In this document: piece after piece, positions 34,363 to 44,375 of the stretch
Numbering within the stretch: position 1 is the first letter of the stretch
How the letters are laid out: each line of letters starts with the position of its first letter
NCBI RefSeq assembly: GCF_009017415.1
Contig: NC_092403.1
Location: forward strand, 1,240,001 to 1,304,000
DNA: 64,000 nucleotides
Direction: 5' to 3'
Origin: Aspergillus flavus
Taxonomy: Eukaryota; Ascomycota; Eurotiomycetes; Eurotiales; Aspergillaceae
Made by a program: the position numbers and the translations under genes
Notes under the pieces: model-generated
Databases searched by the model: none
Told to the model about the DNA's origin: nothing
Seen by the model: the letters and a program-made list of their open reading frames with translations, nothing else

Positions 34363-35970
34363 TTACTCACACTTGAAAGACGATGTCTGGTTCCAGTTGC
34401 CACCAACATATGCAGCGCGTTGTGGGTACGGACATGTTCTGCGTTGGGTTTGGACACCAAGCGCCGGAGTATCATCGATATACTTGGTAGCGATCAGTTC
34501 GGCTGGGGCAGTACCGTTTTCAACCCATGCCATCAGAGCCATAATCGCATCGTGTTTTGTATCGCGGAACCCAGGAACACCCCATATATTACTCCCCGTC
34601 AAGGCAGAGGGTTGGTTGGCAGATCCAATGTACCAAGGCGCCCCATGTACCGAGCCCGAGCAGTGTTGCATACCGGGAATGAGAAAGAAACGATAGAAAT
34701 CGTCCAAATCATATCCAAGTGGAATCATGGTTTTCTCAACCTGTTTGTAATAATAGATGCTGGACCCGGTTGGGATTTCCCCGTCAGCGAATCCGTGATA
34801 ATGAATCAACTTGCCGCCGCGTTGGTAGAAGGGGCGGAGGTCGTATGTATCTGCGGTAGCATTTCCTGGGTCCAGGTATTCGGACAGTTGAATCGTAGCG
34901 TAATCGACGTGTTCTGCGGGCCAACTGGCATCGTTGTAAACAAAATCACGAGCATAGGCAATACCGCTGGGCTCGTCTACCGAGTCATCGTCGGTGATGA
35001 TCATGAGAGAGACTTGAGCCTCAGACCCCCAGGCAAAGGAAGGGAAAATGAATGTCTGGTTCGTATCAATCCAATCACCGTAGACACGATGGATGGTGTC
35101 GAGCTGATCGGCACTGAAGCAGGTGCTTGTGTTAGTTCTTGGACTGCTGCAAAGCAATGCCTCGAGGCGAAATTGGCAAGCGTAGCCATCCATAATAATA
35201 TTGTCCTTTACACCATCTTGTACATCACACTGTCGAAGAACCTCGGTGGCCAAGACATCCATCAATTCGGCAGTAACATGATGAGAAGCGTTGTTCGGCA
35301 AGTTATCCAACGCGACCTTTAGGTCCCAATTTTGCTGATGAGAAGTCCACCAAGCACATGCCCCTGCAAGGACACCGTCGAAGTCATCGGGGAACATCTG
35401 GACTTCCTTAAGCCCCTGACGACCGCCAGTGGAACATCCCGCGTAGTAGGAATATTCAATATTGTTATCGTAGAATGCTTCTGTCAAGACCCTACCCAGG
35501 GCAACACTGCCATGGAGAGCACGCCAGCCCCAGTCTGTTCGCGTTTCGGGGTTGTTTAATGCCCAGCCGGCATCGCCAGCCTCTTGCACGGAGGAGTTAT
35601 GTCCAGTGTTGGTTGAAACTACTGCAAAGCCGTAGTTTAGCCCGGGCGCCATATCGGCAAATGCAACTTGGCCGGTGAATCCACCATTTCCGTAAGCCAT
35701 GTAGCGCTTGTTCCACGTGTGTGTTGGGAGCCAAAGACCAAATTCGTATGCAGATGTAGTGGATGAGCTGACATTCACGTAGAGTGCACAATATTCAGGC
35801 AAGCCCGTGTAGTTTCCCATTGGTCCCTCAAAGGTCTCCGTGGATGTGAAAATGCGAGCGTATATAATGCTGACATTACTCGTGAGATAAGGAGCGAAGA
35901 AGCTTGGCTCGCATGTACTAGCGATGGACACAGCAGGAGCCAACGCGGCAAGGAGCAAAGAAGCACGCAT
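34363..35970 (-). CDS. Secreted tannase / feruloyl esterase family hydrolase
   Basis: An intronless 535-residue frame encodes a tannase/feruloyl esterase (PF07519 type), which hydrolyses gallate or ferulate esters of plant polyphenols and hemicellulose. Residues 1-18 are a signal peptide. The catalytic serine is Ser180 in GCSTGGRQG, with the adjacent Cys179 of the family's CS motif, whose disulfide partner is expected in GMQHC near residue 445, next to the catalytic histidine. The acidic residue lies in HGFADGEI near residue 397. Calcium-site-like acidic stretches and many N-glycosylation sequons (NVS, NYT, NSS, NTS, NAT) fit a secreted glycoprotein. Length is standard. The start at 35970 places the hydrophobic leader at the N-terminus. 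Whether it prefers tannins or feruloyl esters cannot be told. Confidence 0.92.
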   Translation of the reverse strand: MRASLLLAALAPAVSIASTCEPSFFAPYLTSNVSIIYARIFTSTETFEGPMGNYTGLPEYCALYVNVSSSTTSAYEFGLWLPTHTWNKRYMAYGNGGFTGQVAFADMAPGLNYGFAVVSTNTGHNSSVQEAGDAGWALNNPETRTDWGWRALHGSVALGRVLTEAFYDNNIEYSYYAGCSTGGRQGLKEVQMFPDDFDGVLAGACAWWTSHQQNWDLKVALDNLPNNASHHVTAELMDVLATEVLRQCDVQDGVKDNIIMDGYACQFRLEALLCSSPRTNTSTCFSADQLDTIHRVYGDWIDTNQTFIFPSFAWGSEAQVSLMIITDDDSVDEPSGIAYARDFVYNDASWPAEHVDYATIQLSEYLDPGNATADTYDLRPFYQRGGKLIHYHGFADGEIPTGSSIYYYKQVEKTMIPLGYDLDDFYRFFLIPGMQHCSGSVHGAPWYIGSANQPSALTGSNIWGVPGFRDTKHDAIMALMAWVENGTAPAELIATKYIDDTPALGVQTQRRTCPYPQRAAYVGGNWNQTSSFKCE

Positions 35971-37047
35971 CGTGTAAGGCTATTCAATTAACGACAGGGA
36001 AAATGATGGCGAAGGCAGACTGAACGGAGGTAGAGGTAGTTCGAGATATACCTCAGGGGATGTGGTTGCCCCTATCCAAAATAAATATAGTAATTAATTC
36101 ATCTCGCGTACGTATGGTAAATGCGTCATCTCCAAAACCATTAGAGCTAGTGGATGGACGGAACCACTCGGTATACCGGCCATATAGTAGGATGCCTGTT
36201 GTAGATCACCGGGCTTCTTCCTCTTCTAGATCAAGGTGTGACCGGTGCGTGAGTGGACCCCATGGGTCATCTCGAGAGAGCCCGAACCACCAAGCCACTG
36301 TGTGAATCCTCCCGTAACGCATTCCAGAGCTCTGCTATCCTACGCGGTGGTAGCCCATCCGGGCATTCTCGTCAAGGCTCATCCGACTTGGCATCGGCGC
36401 AGTGCGGGCTGCAGTAACTTTCTATAGCAGAGCCGATGATCAATTCCATCCTCATGCACTATCATACTATCTATGAGTCCATTCTCCCTTACTTTGGCCG
36501 CATGTATCAATCCCATGGGGCAACGATGTTTGATATTGGAAACGATGCCCCAGGAGACCCAACAACATTGTCCTCGGACATAGATACTGCTTGCAGAATA
36601 TCGGATCTCGGATATAACGACCCACTGGAGTGGAGACTAGTCCTTTTTAGGCAGTGAATGACGGATCGGCCTCTTTATCCAATTCCACCCAATGTACATA
36701 TATCGACAACTATATTTGTTTTATGGCCCTGTGTGTATCTAGGTTACCATAATGGCAAGGAAGCTATTGTCCTTTTCCCTCGCTCTTCAACTTACGTTTA
36801 ATACTGACTATGAATTTTCTCAGTATTGACAATCTATCCCAGACACGCTGTCTACGTCTATGTATAGTGAGTCGTGAGGCCCTCACACGAGTTTTTGCTC
36901 TAGGTTTTCTGTAATAGAATCCTTAATTTAACTTCTGCCAGAGGTATGCCGGTAGTACAATCGAGTAATTGAGCGCAATCATCCACAGGAATTCCATTAG
37001 AAGCCAGTCCCAAGAGCTTGGGTCTCAATCACACGCCGCACGCATAT
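35971..37047. other. Intergenic, no gene seen
   Basis: 1.1 kb upstream of the tannase-family gene. Plus-strand frames at 36060 and 36436 lack motifs and start context. Confidence 0.45.
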
Positions 37048-38035
37048 TTACAATGTATCCAATTGAGTGATTTTGACAAAGATATCGTCCTGCGTAAGTG
37101 CATAAATTAGCGGTTGTTGGGCCGCATCTCCCCACAAAACCAAAAAGTAAAGAAAAGAAAAGAGTGCTCACCATCATCTCATTGGAATCACCGCTAAGAC
37201 TAGCCTTCGTCCTATCGGAGTTGGCTCCACACCAAAAGCGGCCTGTCGCACCCTTTTCGATCTGGGCAGCGACCTGGCTGCTGTAGTCCATCAAGGGCAT
37301 TCGTTCGGTGCCGTCCTGACCCTGTGCCCGTGCAGCGATCGTCTCTTCGATCGGTTTATAAAGAGAGTTCTCCGGTAACTTAAAATCTCCAAAGTAGGTC
37401 TGCCCTTGCGTGCGAACAGCCCCAGTCGGGATGCACAGAACCTTGACATGAAATGGGATCAACTCCAGCCGAAGCGTATCTGCCATGAGCTCTAGGGCTC
37501 GCTTTGAGCCGGCATAGGTTCCTAATTTATACAATCGACGTCAATGAAATTGGATTCCCGCATATTAAGGTCAGAAATCAAAAAGGAAGAGAGAGTTACC
37601 CATGAATGGAACGTTCACATATCCAGAGATCGAGGTGATAAATGCTATGGAGCCTTGCGCTTTGATCAGTAATGGTGCAAAGGCCTTGGTCACTCGCAGT
37701 GGTCCCCAAACATTGATGTCATAGAGGGCTTTGACTTGTTCGACATCTTCGTCCAGGTAAGGCATGAAGTGATTGCGACCTGCGTTATTGATGAGAACAT
37801 CTAGGATTCCTCCTGTCTGAGCCTCAACCGCAGCGACGGCTGCTTCAATTTGGCTCGGCTCTGTGACGTCCAGCTGTAGAAGGGTGACATTAGACAAACC
37901 ATTCAGCTTGGTCATCTTGCCGACATTCCGGGCCGTGGCAAAGACGTGATAGCCTTGCTTTTGGAAAGTCAGTGCCAGACCATTACCGATGCCATCGTCG
38001 CTACATCCGGTGATCAAAACGGTCTTTAGGGCCAT
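37048..38035 (-). CDS. Short-chain dehydrogenase/reductase, Ayr1-like
   Basis: Three exons (38035-37600, 37521-37172, 37089-37048) give 275 residues of a classical SDR. The cofactor motif TGCSDDGIG lies at residues 9-17, an acidic/polar stretch LLQLDVTEP near 52-60, and NNAG near 84. SISGYV supplies the catalytic serine and YAGSK (Tyr148, Lys152) the catalytic pair, created by the first splice. The arrangement matches NADPH-dependent 1-acyldihydroxyacetone-phosphate reductases (Ayr1) and related lipid or ketone reductases. The last intron (37090-37171) replaces a run-on frame by the short tail DDIFVKITQLDTL, ending at a stop at 37048. Start at 38035 gives the expected short N-terminus. Substrate is not known. 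Confidence 0.88.
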
Positions 38036-38694
38036 GGTTTGCGGATTTCTGCAGTGAAAGGATGTTGTGTGGTTCTGCGACCTCAAGTCTTAGAGGAACG
38101 AGGAGGGGAAGGAGCATGAATTTATAATTCTCACTCCTTGACCCTTGTATGGGCCCGTGCTTTATCGTGGGGGCCATTCATCTTCTTGATCCTTGCTGCT
38201 CACTTGACGGTGACAGGCATGCTAAGCCTGGTGTCACAGATGCCACGTAGATCTTGGACACACTAGGGCTACTCAGCTTCGACTCGGATACAATCTACAA
38301 TCAAAGGAAATAAGCACAGAGCCTTCCCCTGCTGCCTGACTGACATAATCCCATGATTCCGTTGGGACAGCATGTCCTAGAGATCGTGGTGGAGTTGATC
38401 CGTTGGTCACCTCCATGTATAGCCAATGGGACACCAGAAGAAGAATGATACCCCTGTCATTTGCGAACGCTAGCTCTCGTAGCATACCCCAACAGAAGAA
38501 GGATCGTGGAAATGAGCTCCGTTAGGCTCAATAGAGTGGTTTGCGAGATATCCAGGTGCTCCGTGCGTGACGGAGAGCTTCGTGATTTGAAATAACTATG
38601 ATAGAGACAGCCGTGGCTTAAGGACCATTCTAGAGCTAGGAATTTGACAATACAGAGAGCAACGACTTAGTCGTATGATGTGAAATTCAATACA
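38036..38694. other. Intergenic, no gene seen
   Basis: Promoter side of the SDR gene and 3' flank of a possible small gene. Nothing else supported. Confidence 0.4.
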
Positions 38695-38949
38695 CTATTC
38701 AAGGGTCGCGAGCTCTGGGGACTTTGACGTGGTGTAGTTGAGTGCATGAAACATTTTCTTCCCAAACATCATTCCAAGTCCAACCATGGACATTAGAATT
38801 GCCTCCATTAAGATAATACTGTTGTACACCTGTAGCCAATGATCCATCCATATTCGGGCTTGCATACTCCGTTTGTTTAGACCAGACTCAAACTTTGCCC
38901 TAGAGGAATAGAGTCATTTAACCGACCCACTTGACCTGCATTCTGCCAT
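38695..38949 (-). CDS. Possible small single-pass membrane protein (72 aa)
   Basis: Exon 1 (38949-38936) encodes MAEC plus two bases and exon 2 (38899-38695) continues in frame, with a GT donor and CTCTAG acceptor. The product would be 72 residues, with a predicted membrane helix near residues 29-50 (IILMEAILMSMVGLGMMFG) preceded by charged and aromatic residues and followed by KK and a polar tail. The implied intron is only 36 nt, shorter than the others here. An alternative is a 56-residue protein from the internal ATG before QARIWMDHW, without an intron. The frame ends cleanly with a stop at 38695. It shares its upstream region with the hydrolase gene at 39168, transcribed the other way. 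No family recognised. Confidence 0.42.
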
Positions 38950-39079
38950 CGTTCCTGAGTCAAATACTATACTACCTACGCGCGTCGCTCCGGCTAATGT
39001 CGCAAGCGGACGTTAAGCTCGTTCGGCTGTAATTTGCCACAGCATGGTAAATGCCCCATTGATGCCCCCCTGGTTTCTC

Positions 39080-39087
39080 TATAAATA
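39080..39087 (+). promoter_or_regulatory. TATA box of secreted hydrolase gene
   Basis: TATAAATA stands 81 bp before the ATG at 39168, with pyrimidine-rich leader (cttctgttctatttcttcc) between them, a typical mould promoter arrangement. Confidence 0.5.
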
Positions 39088-39167
39088 TGGACGCTAATAC
39101 CACGGTAGCAGAGTTAGCATTTGTCTTCTGTTCTATTTCTTCCTATCATACCTCTTTCTAACAAAGA

Positions 39168-40529
39168 ATGATTTTGTACAGGAGAGCAGCTCTTGCTGCT
39201 GTATTCTGCCTTGGGGCTTTTACCCAACCTGCAATTACCAGCTCCTATGAGCAACAGGTGCCCATTCTGAAAGATTTCGACGAGACTGGCGTACTAGGCG
39301 GTCTCTACCGGCCCAACTCGACAAGCGCACGCTCACGCATTGCGGTCTACGTGATGCATGCGGAGCAGGACTACACTTCTTTTGTGGCCTGTACAGAGCT
39401 GCCTAAGCGCGGTTACACTACCTTCTGTGCCAACAATGAAGCCAGCAAGTATGGATACATGTCGGACCTGAACTTTGAGGACATGATGACAGAAATCAAG
39501 ATCGGGATGGTCTGGCTACGGAACCTGACCGACATCGACAAAGTCGTTCTTCTAGGCCATAGCGGTGGCGGCGCAATGATGGCAGCATACCAAAACATCG
39601 CAGAGAACGGTGTTTCGGCATGCAATGGTCCCGAGAAAATCTACCCGTGCTCTGATGCGATGGCTGGCCTTGAGCCTGCTGATGGTCTACTGTTGCTTGA
39701 TGCGAATTACGGTCTTTCGACTATGGCCTTGCTGAGCCTCAACCCTGCGATTGGGGATGAGACCGACGCGTCTAAGCTCAACCAGTCTTTGAGTGTTTAT
39801 AACCCTGCAAATGGATTCAAGAATAATACACAATCCAATTACACCGCCGAATTCAAACAGCGATTCCAGCAGGGCGTCGTGGCACGCAACAATCGGATCC
39901 TACAGTATGCCCAGGGACGCTTAAAAGCAGTTGAAGCAGGCAAGGGAATGTTCGGTGACGATGAGCCATTGACTATCCCGGCTTCACTTTACGTTGGATT
40001 CAACAACCTATTCTTTGCCCAGGACACGCGGTACCTACACCACACCACATATGCTTGGCCACTACTCCGTAAGAACGGTACCACTACCCAGATCGTACCC
40101 TCTGTGCGTGTCCCCGGTAACTTCAAGGATTACTCCAATAACTGGGAGAGCGGCGCGTTGAAGACCACCATCCGTCGATTTCTGTCCACCTTTGCCATCC
40201 GAGTCACCGACGAGTTCAATATCAAGACGGACAACATAGAGGGAATTGACTATGCATCGAGTCAGACAGCTCCCCATGCTTCGGTTCAGGGTATTCACGT
40301 ACCTCTCCTGACCATAGGTATGACCGGTCATTACGAGTACTTGAACGCCGAGAAGCTACACCTTAATGCCGTTAGTAATGACACTGCAATTGCGTTTGTT
40401 GAGGGAGCTGAACATACTATCAATACCTGCACTTACTGTGAGTCTTATCCTGGTGAATTTGGGGACACTGTTGCGACATGTTTCGATTATGTTGCGGACT
40501 GGTTGGCCAAGCCTGGTCGTTTTATCTAG
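39168..40529 (+). CDS. Secreted alpha/beta hydrolase
   Basis: An intronless 453-residue frame carries a signal peptide (residues 1-24, AALAAVFCLGAFTQP) and an alpha/beta-hydrolase fold. The nucleophile elbow is LLGHSGGGAMM with the serine near residue 129. Cysteines near 150-165 and at CTYC likely form disulfides. The catalytic histidine is probably in VEGAEHTINTCTYC near residue 411, and an acidic residue lies before it in GMTGHYEY. Several N-glycosylation sequons are present. A TATA box lies at 39080. Fungal relatives of this size are uncharacterised secreted esterase/lipase-like proteins. Substrate cannot be assigned. Confidence 0.8.
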   Translation: MILYRRAALAAVFCLGAFTQPAITSSYEQQVPILKDFDETGVLGGLYRPNSTSARSRIAVYVMHAEQDYTSFVACTELPKRGYTTFCANNEASKYGYMSDLNFEDMMTEIKIGMVWLRNLTDIDKVVLLGHSGGGAMMAAYQNIAENGVSACNGPEKIYPCSDAMAGLEPADGLLLLDANYGLSTMALLSLNPAIGDETDASKLNQSLSVYNPANGFKNNTQSNYTAEFKQRFQQGVVARNNRILQYAQGRLKAVEAGKGMFGDDEPLTIPASLYVGFNNLFFAQDTRYLHHTTYAWPLLRKNGTTTQIVPSVRVPGNFKDYSNNWESGALKTTIRRFLSTFAIRVTDEFNIKTDNIEGIDYASSQTAPHASVQGIHVPLLTIGMTGHYEYLNAEKLHLNAVSNDTAIAFVEGAEHTINTCTYCESYPGEFGDTVATCFDYVADWLAKPGRFI

Positions 40530-40785
40530 GCTTTTCAGATACGTGTTCTAGTTCTAGGGTAGTCAATGGGCTTGCTCGATGCGAGAGGCTGCATGGGATG
40601 ACAGCTCCTGATCATGTAATTATTCTTTGTGAGGGTTGTACCAAGCTAAGGGCATGAAGTCCCGGCTTCTGCCTTTGACAAACTAGGTGAGGCAAGATAC
40701 TTACAACATCTTACACTGAGGACTCGGAGGCTTTTTTCTTTTCAGAGAGCAGTATGTATGAATTGCTTTGCATAATCATATCGTA

Positions 40786-41550
40786 TTACTTATCAAGACC
40801 ATATGCTAGCCCAGAGAATACGCCATTAAAATAGATTGTATAATTGATGGCTCCAGGAGAAACAGGAATGCGCCGGATAAGCGATAACTCTGGCCAACGG
40901 TTTGCCGGTTTGCCCAAGCGCAAATGGAGTGTCTTTGTCAAACCATTAATAGCGACCTTATATTCCGATCTGGATTTCTTCTTGCGGTATTCCCCGTAGA
41001 TCCCTCCAGTCTCTCAGAGGCACGATCGAGGCACTCGCGCGCCCAAGATGCAACGTCATCAGAATAGAATTTCCATAGAAAAACAAAAGTCGGTAAATAA
41101 CCGGAACTGAATTTCATTCGAAGATGTGGGTCTTCCGATGTCTATCTTGAGCGCTGCAGCCGACTGAGTTTGATCGTGCTGTGTCCTCTGTTGCTCGAGG
41201 AAGTCCTCCGCATTCTGAAGAACAGCCTCAATTGTGATGAGCGAGGGATCTTGAATTTCAGCCAATTTTTCCTGTCTAACCAGGCGTGATAGGACACCGT
41301 CGGGTCCACTCCATTGAGTAATTGTTAATATTCCCAAATCCTTATCAATGTTGTATACACAGTCCAGGTGGATATGAAGAGGGGTAGGAAATGGTATTGG
41401 CTCCCAGTTATTCATAGTTATAGCTGAAATTATATTTCTGATCACTTTCAATGTAGCAGGTGTGTCTGGAGAGGTTATACGACACCGTGGACGGCGGAAC
41501 GAGCGATACCATTTTCCTACGGTCGGTGTTAATATCGCGGCATAGGTACA
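40786..41550 (-). pseudogene. Decayed conserved-looking gene of unknown function
   Basis: A protein-like frame runs on the minus strand from about 41550, through WYRSFRRPRCRIT, then MNNWEPIPFPTPLHIHLDCVY and DPSLITIEAVLQNAEDFLEQQ, to 41059, where it hits a stop. Protein-like sequence continues in a second frame (YSDDVASWARECLDRASERLEG) and then, near 40985, in a third (EYRKKKSRSEYKVAINGL, ending AYGLDK at 40786). No splice pair explains either shift. The pieces therefore look like one gene broken by at least two small indels. Possible upstream exons on the same strand near 41600-41800 also lie in an incompatible frame. I do not recognise the family. A two-gene or mis-spliced alternative is possible. 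Confidence 0.5.
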
Positions 41551-42175
41551 CTGTCTACTTTACTATGCTTACCATCGACATGTAGATTCCATAGAGCCCT
41601 GGTAACCATCGTGCGAGGATGGTACAAATTCCAACGACTTCTGGTAGCTTTTTGGGAACTGGTCTGGGCATGTAATACACAAAGAAATTGCCGGAGCTTG
41701 GGACAGATATATCCGTCCTGAGAACACCCAAGGCAACTGTTATAATTCCTACGGTAGTTAATAGGGATAATCAACATATGAAACATGTTAGGAGGCACAC
41801 GTGTACATGACCGCCATTGCTTGGAACATATCACGCCAATAAGCGCATTAGGGCACAAGTATGCATAATCTATGCAGCATATGTTAATATCCGCCATCCT
41901 CACTCTGTCTCGCTATCCAGTCAGTCCGGAGAGAGTAGCATGCAACATGGTTTACTACAATCTTAGAAACGTGCTTGGAACTCCCTGGTGTTTTAATATC
42001 TGTACAGGACTGCTATATCTTCCAAGTTTATTGACATGTAACCAAAACCGAATAATTGGGTGATGGTCAGTAAGTTTCGCAATGAGGTACTTGGGGTTAT
42101 CGAAAGCTGAAGGAATAAAACGTCTTCGCAACCAATCCGAATGCCTAGACCATGCGAACAAAGTTCCCAGAAAGC

Positions 42176-42568
42176 TCAAAACCTGGCACGCCACTTCCTC
42201 CAACAAAAGCCGATCAACACCCAGGGTCTCCTTAGTTTGAGGTTTCTCTTGTCATCAAATCGTAGATTATCGAACCGTGTTACGACAACCGCATGGTTTA
42301 GTTCGAATGTCTGACGACACAGAGGGCAAGTGGTGCCGCACGAACGCACCCACAAGTCAATGCATGGTTTGTGGAAAATATGCTTGCATGGCAGGCGGCG
42401 GAATCTGGAGCTCCGTTTCATGTCTTCGAAACAGATTTCGCAGGTTCTAGGAGGGCAGAAACATTATATAGATGGTTTAGCTTCGTTGGGGCTTTATAGA
42501 GAGCAGAACGTACCTTGCTCCGGATCATCGGAGCCCTTGTAACGGGTTACCGCTGCTTTTTTCGTCAT
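42176..42568 (-). CDS. Small RING-H2 finger protein
   Basis: Two exons (42568-42510 and 42446-42176) give 109 residues. The core is TCEICFEDM, RLPCKHIFHKPCIDLW and CPLCRQ, a RING-H2 domain (C3H2C3 zinc ligands) near residues 21-63, indicating an E3 ubiquitin ligase module. The tail after the RING is basic and aromatic. To keep the frame the donor must be GTTCTG rather than the neighbouring GTACGT four bases upstream, which would shift the frame. This makes the gene model less certain and raises the possibility of a damaged donor. No membrane helix is seen. Partners and substrates are unknown. Confidence 0.65.
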
Positions 42569-43644
42569 ATCTTGGAAAGACGATAAGTTTAAGTATGGTA
42601 GTTATATAACTTCGGTACCGTTGCAGTTCCTAGAGTTTCACTATAGCGAAGGATTTGAACTGAAAGTGAGATGTGGCATTTTAATCCTCAACTTCCATTT
42701 AGACTCTGCAGCAGAACGGGTGCAGTGCCACAGACTTTTGGCTGGGCTGACGTACCAAGATTGTAGCTTTTGTCCTCTGCCAAGCCTTCAAAAAACCCTG
42801 GATGAAACTTAAAAATTTGACAATATATGCGGAGACAGCGCATCCATATGTCTGACAGTATATCCTAATAACCGCTCTAAGAACTTATTGCCTGTGTATA
42901 TGCTTAGTAAGAGGTTGCTGGCGTTGCTCGCTTGCCTTGTGGACCATTTCTCTAGGTTGTGCTCTGACGTACCCGAAAGTCAAAATCAATGAGAGCTTCG
43001 GAACAAGGGGGAGTTATCCAAGGCATGATTGGGCCATAGTATTACCCAAAAGTGTAACAAGCTATGTCCTCCGCTAGAAAGGTGGTAGCTGCGCAAAGCT
43101 TCGCTAGTGGAACGCAAATCTTCGAATGTGGAGCATCCATACAAGAGATATAATGGCAAATCTTACCCATAGCTCGCTCAATTCCGTCACATTGTACCCT
43201 CTCGGATCCATTCTTGTTCGAGAAAGGGATCATATAGGCATGCAATGCAAGCACAATATGTATACGGGCTTAATATATCTATTGAATACTAAGTTCCGAA
43301 GCTCGATGAGGACAGTTCAGTTCTGAATCGTGCAGCCAGGGTACAACCAGGGCAGTTATTACTTTAAATAGATAGACTAGATAGGTCATATATACAGTAC
43401 ATTGATCAACGAAAACCTTCCCCTGTGTGCCTCCTGCTATGTACGAACTTTTAATGGTAGCTGGTGCAGCATAGGTGGATTGTCCCCAAGGCAGATAGAT
43501 ATATACGTAACGTGAAAACGAAAACAGGAAGGATAATAGAACGACTATGACAACAGAAGCAAAGTTGATATTCCTATAGCACCTTGAAGCCCCTGTGGTG
43601 TACCGATGCCTAGTATTTGAAGTTAGCATGGCACAGACTTCAGA
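42569..43644. other. Intergenic, no gene seen
   Basis: A 116-codon minus-strand frame at 43279-43629 has one hydrophobic stretch but no conserved motif or context. Nothing else supported. Confidence 0.4.
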
Positions 43645-44375
43645 CTACTTGAGTAGGACTAGCAGTGGACTCGACGGTATTTTCACTCTGCAGTCGGGTG
43701 CCACTGTGTACAGAAGACCTTGGGTCCTGTTTCTCCTGATGTGGACTTGGGCTATTTTGGCTCCGGCGGGAAAGCCAAAGGGCAACTGTCTCCAGGAACA
43801 GCGCAAAAAAGGTAAAGATGCTGGCATTAACAATTAGACAGAGGGCTTATGCTCCAGGGGTGGAGTTGCTCTATACATACAAGGTTAAAAAGATGAAAGC
43901 TTCGTTGGCCCACTTCACTGAGCATACAACGCCCGGCGGGGCATTTGCATGGCAGTTGTTCTGGTTGTAATCAACAGCAGCAAAGATGAACCCTGCCAGC
44001 CATCTAAGATATTTCGTTAATACTTCATGGTCTTGAGCATACGAAAAGGGCACCTACAGATATGAGAATATCACATCAACGAAAAGCACAAAGTCTTCAC
44101 TGGTGTGCTTAGGAATGGAGACACAAATGCCGTTAGGAACACTACCACGGAGACCACAGCCTAAATGCTATGTAAGTAGGGCATAGTTATTGATGTGTCG
44201 AAGCCATACGTACAACAACCTCTAGGTAAACGATTGTTAGCCCGCGAGGGCCTGTTTTGATGAAATAGGATGTGATTCCAAGGACAATGACCGAACTGAT
44301 CCACTGGATTACTCGATTAGAGAGGAGAAAAAACCGTAGTTGACCCTCCGTGAGAAATGGAATGATAGAACCCAT
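43645..44375 (-). pseudogene. MARVEL-type four-helix membrane protein gene with a frameshift
   Basis: The gene encodes a small MARVEL-like membrane protein. Exon 1 (from 44375) gives RFFLLSNRVIQW and TM1 (SSVIVLGITSYFI). Exon 2, spliced with the strong GTACGT donor, gives TM2 (AVVSVVVFLTAFV). After STPVK at about 44095 the family-like continuation FVLFVDVIFSYL is one base out of frame, consistent with a single-base deletion. Downstream exons are normal: WLAGFIFAAVDYNQNNCH with TM3, WANEAFIFLTL, then FTFFALFLETVALWLS as TM4, and a polar tail ending at 43645. A downstream donor (GTATGG) could restore the frame but would replace TM2 by a hydrophilic stretch. I take it as a recently damaged gene. 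Function in moulds is unknown. Confidence 0.72.

Noticed and set aside
34420..35322. 300-codon plus-strand frame
   Set aside because: It lies antisense to the tannase/feruloyl esterase gene, which has clear catalytic motifs and a signal peptide. The antisense product has no motif.
43279..43629. 116-codon minus-strand frame with a hydrophobic segment
   Set aside because: No start context, motif or continuation; it lies in the 3' flank of the MARVEL-type gene.
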